Positions 45,579 through 47,399 of a stretch of 47,399 bases of DNA are shown here, in pieces. The notes under the pieces are model-generated. The model made no database searches and was not told the origin of the DNA. It was given only the letters and a program-made list of their open reading frames with translations. A program made the translations under genes and the position numbers. Source of the stretch: Dolichospermum sp. UHCC 0259 (GTDB taxonomy: Bacteria; Cyanobacteriota; Cyanobacteriia; Cyanobacteriales; Nostocaceae); the NCBI RefSeq assembly GCF_009711935.1, contig NZ_VIKX01000199.1, positions 1 to 47,399 of the forward strand, in the 5' to 3' direction. Within the stretch, counting starts at the first letter, position 1, and every line of letters starts with the position of its first letter.

Positions 45579-46209
45579 ATGTATATTAGTAATCGTCAAG
45601 AGCAATTTAGTATAGCTTATATTAGTGCTGTAACGGCTGTTGCGGGATATGATCTTTCCGCGCCAGGAGTAGATGATGATAGTATTGACTTAGTTAAGTA
45701 GGTAAACCGAAAAATTTAAAGGTATGTGACGAAATGTAAATTCAATGAATGCCTTACAAATAGGTTGTTTTACGGGTTTCACAAAACTAAACATATATTG
45801 GTTTTATTATGTTTACCTACTTATTTCAGCCAGAGGACCTATTGGAACTTATCGCTCTCCCCGTTTAGAATTACAAGTAAAAGCCCCTTTTCAAAGGAAT
45901 GTAGTTAATGCTAAGAGTATGAGTTATTCCTTAAATAAAAAAAACTATGATGATTTGAGATATACTGATGTTTATGTTCCACGTATTTTAGTTGTTGTTG
46001 TCTTGGCTGACGATATAAATAGCTGGTTATACCAATCCGAAGAAGAATTAGTTATGAAACATTGTGCTTACTGGATATCACTACGAGGAGAACAGGAATT
46101 ACCTACTGGACAAAAAAGTAAGTCAGTGCGTTTATCAAGAGACAAAATATTCAATGTAGAAGCTCTAGAAAGTTTGATGAAAATAATCTCAAATGGGGGC
46201 GCTCCATGA
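45579..46209 (+). pseudogene. DUF4365 gene interrupted by a MITE
   Basis: The reading frame from the ATG at 45579 gives MYISNRQEQFSIAYISAVTA, then AGYDLSAPGVDDDSIDLVK, and stops. Removing 127 bases (45697-45823) restores SIDLVISARGPIGTYRSPRLELQVK and the rest to the stop at 46209, a complete protein of 167 residues. The family pattern RLELQVK with an upstream DDDSID is nuclease-like. The stop overlaps the next gene in ATGA. As it stands the protein is truncated at 40 residues. Confidence 0.82.
45697..45821. mobile_element. 125-bp MITE with TA duplication
   Basis: Perfect 11-bp inverted ends AGTAGGTAAAC (45697-45707) and GTTTACCTACT (45811-45821) are flanked by TA on both sides (45695-45696 and 45822-45823). 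It has no coding capacity. TA duplication is typical of IS630/Tc1-type transposition, so an element of that kind elsewhere probably moved it. Confidence 0.85.
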
Positions 46210-47393
46210 AAGCAACTATACAAGATATTGATATTCTTAAATCTATAAATCCCTTAGAAGTTGCTGACTATTTAAGAAATCAAGGTTGGCAACAGCAAAG
46301 TCAAATAAACGATATTGCATCAATTTGGACATTAGAAGTAGGTGAGGGAGAAAGTGTTGAAATTTTCTTACCTCTAAATCCTAATTTTCGTGATTTTCCT
46401 GCTCGGATGAGGGAAGTTTTACAAAATCTGGAAATTGTAGAACATCGTTCTCAGTTAGAAATAATAAATAATTTTAAAAATCCATTGTCCGAAATTATAC
46501 AAATTTCAGTGAATCATTCAGAGATTATAAATGGTAGTATTCCTATATCTCAAGGAGTTCAATTATTTGAATCAGCGAGAAAGCTGATGTGGTCTGCTGC
46601 TTCGTCTGCGGTAGAACCTAGACCTTACTTTAAAGGTTCATTTAGTGAAGTAACTGACTATATGCAAAAATTGCGTCTGGGTCATACTAAAGAAGGAAGT
46701 TATGTTCTCACTATTATTTCTCCATTACAAGTAGATAATTATCAATCTGAAGATTGCTTTGAAAGAAAAGTTACTAAAACTCTGTTTCAAGCTTTGAATA
46801 TTATTAGTTTAGCTCCCGAACAAAAGCTTTCTGAAAGAGAAAATATTTTAGATGCAGCAATAGAAGAAGGAGTCAGTGCTAATTTATGTGATGCGTTATC
46901 ACATATGATAAATACTGCCGCCGAACCAAATTTGAGTTTTAATTTAACAGGTTCTAAAATAATAGAAAGTACATCTAATTTCCCTTTGGAGATAAAATTA
47001 AATAAACACATTTTACCTGTTATTACAGAGGTTAAGAACAAACTGAAGTCTCGCACAGCTAATTTGAGTAGAAACAAAAAAAATATCCAACAAGATACGA
47101 TTATATTACCTTTATCTTCTCAGAAATTACTATCCCACTCAACAATTACAGGGTTAGTAATTAAGCTTGAATGGTTTGGTGGGGATGAAAAAGCAAAAGT
47201 TATTGTTATAACGATGATAGAAAATAAAGAAAAAGAGGTTATTATTGAAGTTAATCGTGAAGATTATCTAATAGCAATTCAAGCTAATTTAGATCAACTT
47301 CCAATAGTATGTAATGGTAGTTTGATTGAAGAAAATGAACAATTAATTGTGAGGGAAGTACAGAAATTTTCGGTTCTACCGCTCCCTTTATGA
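46206..47393 (+). CDS. Hypothetical protein overlapping the DUF4365 gene
   Basis: A complete 395-residue protein from the ATG at 46206, which overlaps the DUF4365 stop by 4 bp, so the two were translationally coupled. I recognise no domain. The N-terminal 130 residues (SINPLEVADYLRNQGWQQ, IFLPLNPNFRDFPARM) look like a soluble alpha/beta region. The rest is helical and strand-rich, with PYFKGSFSEVTDYMQKLRLGHTKEGSYVL near 140-168. No signal peptide or membrane segment is visible. It could be the partner or regulator of the DUF4365 nuclease-like protein. Function unknown. Confidence 0.6.
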   Translation: MKATIQDIDILKSINPLEVADYLRNQGWQQQSQINDIASIWTLEVGEGESVEIFLPLNPNFRDFPARMREVLQNLEIVEHRSQLEIINNFKNPLSEIIQISVNHSEIINGSIPISQGVQLFESARKLMWSAASSAVEPRPYFKGSFSEVTDYMQKLRLGHTKEGSYVLTIISPLQVDNYQSEDCFERKVTKTLFQALNIISLAPEQKLSERENILDAAIEEGVSANLCDALSHMINTAAEPNLSFNLTGSKIIESTSNFPLEIKLNKHILPVITEVKNKLKSRTANLSRNKKNIQQDTIILPLSSQKLLSHSTITGLVIKLEWFGGDEKAKVIVITMIENKEKEVIIEVNREDYLIAIQANLDQLPIVCNGSLIEENEQLIVREVQKFSVLPLPL

Positions 47394-47399
47394 AAGGAT

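Overview
The window is a piece of a cyanobacterial chromosome, most likely a filamentous Nostocales species (Anabaena/Dolichospermum/Nostoc type). I infer this from the low GC content, the many HIP1 octamers (GCGATCGC) in housekeeping genes, the heptameric short tandem repeats between genes (GGGGACT, ACCAATT, TGGTCAT and GGGAACA families), a Psb34-like photosystem II assembly protein, the cyanobacterial SigA, a cyanophycinase-like protein and a ThiO-ThiG fusion. The species cannot be named from sequence alone.

Layout. 1-3.2 kb: an alpha/beta hydrolase cut by the window edge, then a Septu-like HNH/ATPase pair, all on the minus strand. 3.4-15.3 kb: mostly housekeeping genes (larE, a duplicated-domain lipoprotein, a small helical protein, sigA, gyrB, miaA, a fused peptide ABC ATPase, a TPR protein, psb34), with a 1.18 kb non-coding gap between sigA and gyrB. 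15.7-17.6 kb: an AT-rich two-gene cassette of an AAA/OLD-like ATPase and a small putative PD-(D/E)XK nuclease. 17.5-36.6 kb: metabolic core (thiO-thiG, cimA, cyanophycinase-like, GT4 glycosyltransferase, aat, rpsN, a pyruvate-kinase-like gene, ppsA carrying a LAGLIDADG intein, ileS), with several repeats and a decayed ferredoxin gene. 36.7-43.4 kb: an accessory island without HIP1 sites, holding tcmP and a Gp37/Gp68 protein, a RelE-type toxin-antitoxin module plus a DUF4926 gene, an orphan reverse transcriptase, a REP-associated tyrosine transposase (RAYT) with REP doublets, and a PIN toxin module. 43.4-47.4 kb: a peptidoglycan-binding protein, a small holin-like membrane protein, a CbiG C-terminal-domain protein, a dead antitoxin, and a DUF4365 gene split by a 125-bp MITE and overlapping a 395-residue gene of unknown function.

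How the genes relate. The window mixes stable core metabolism with defence- and mobility-like cassettes. Adjacent ppsA and the pyruvate-kinase-like gene act on opposite sides of the PEP/pyruvate node. The best candidates for less-described systems are the ATPase plus PD-(D/E)XK cassette (15.7-17.6 kb), the orphan YCDD reverse transcriptase bracketed by REP doublets (39.7-42.5 kb), and the Septu-like pair followed by a hydrolase gene (1-3.2 kb). Repeats have also entered genes: heptamer repeats sit in frame inside thiO and cimA, an intein sits at the PpsA active site, and a MITE splits DUF4365.
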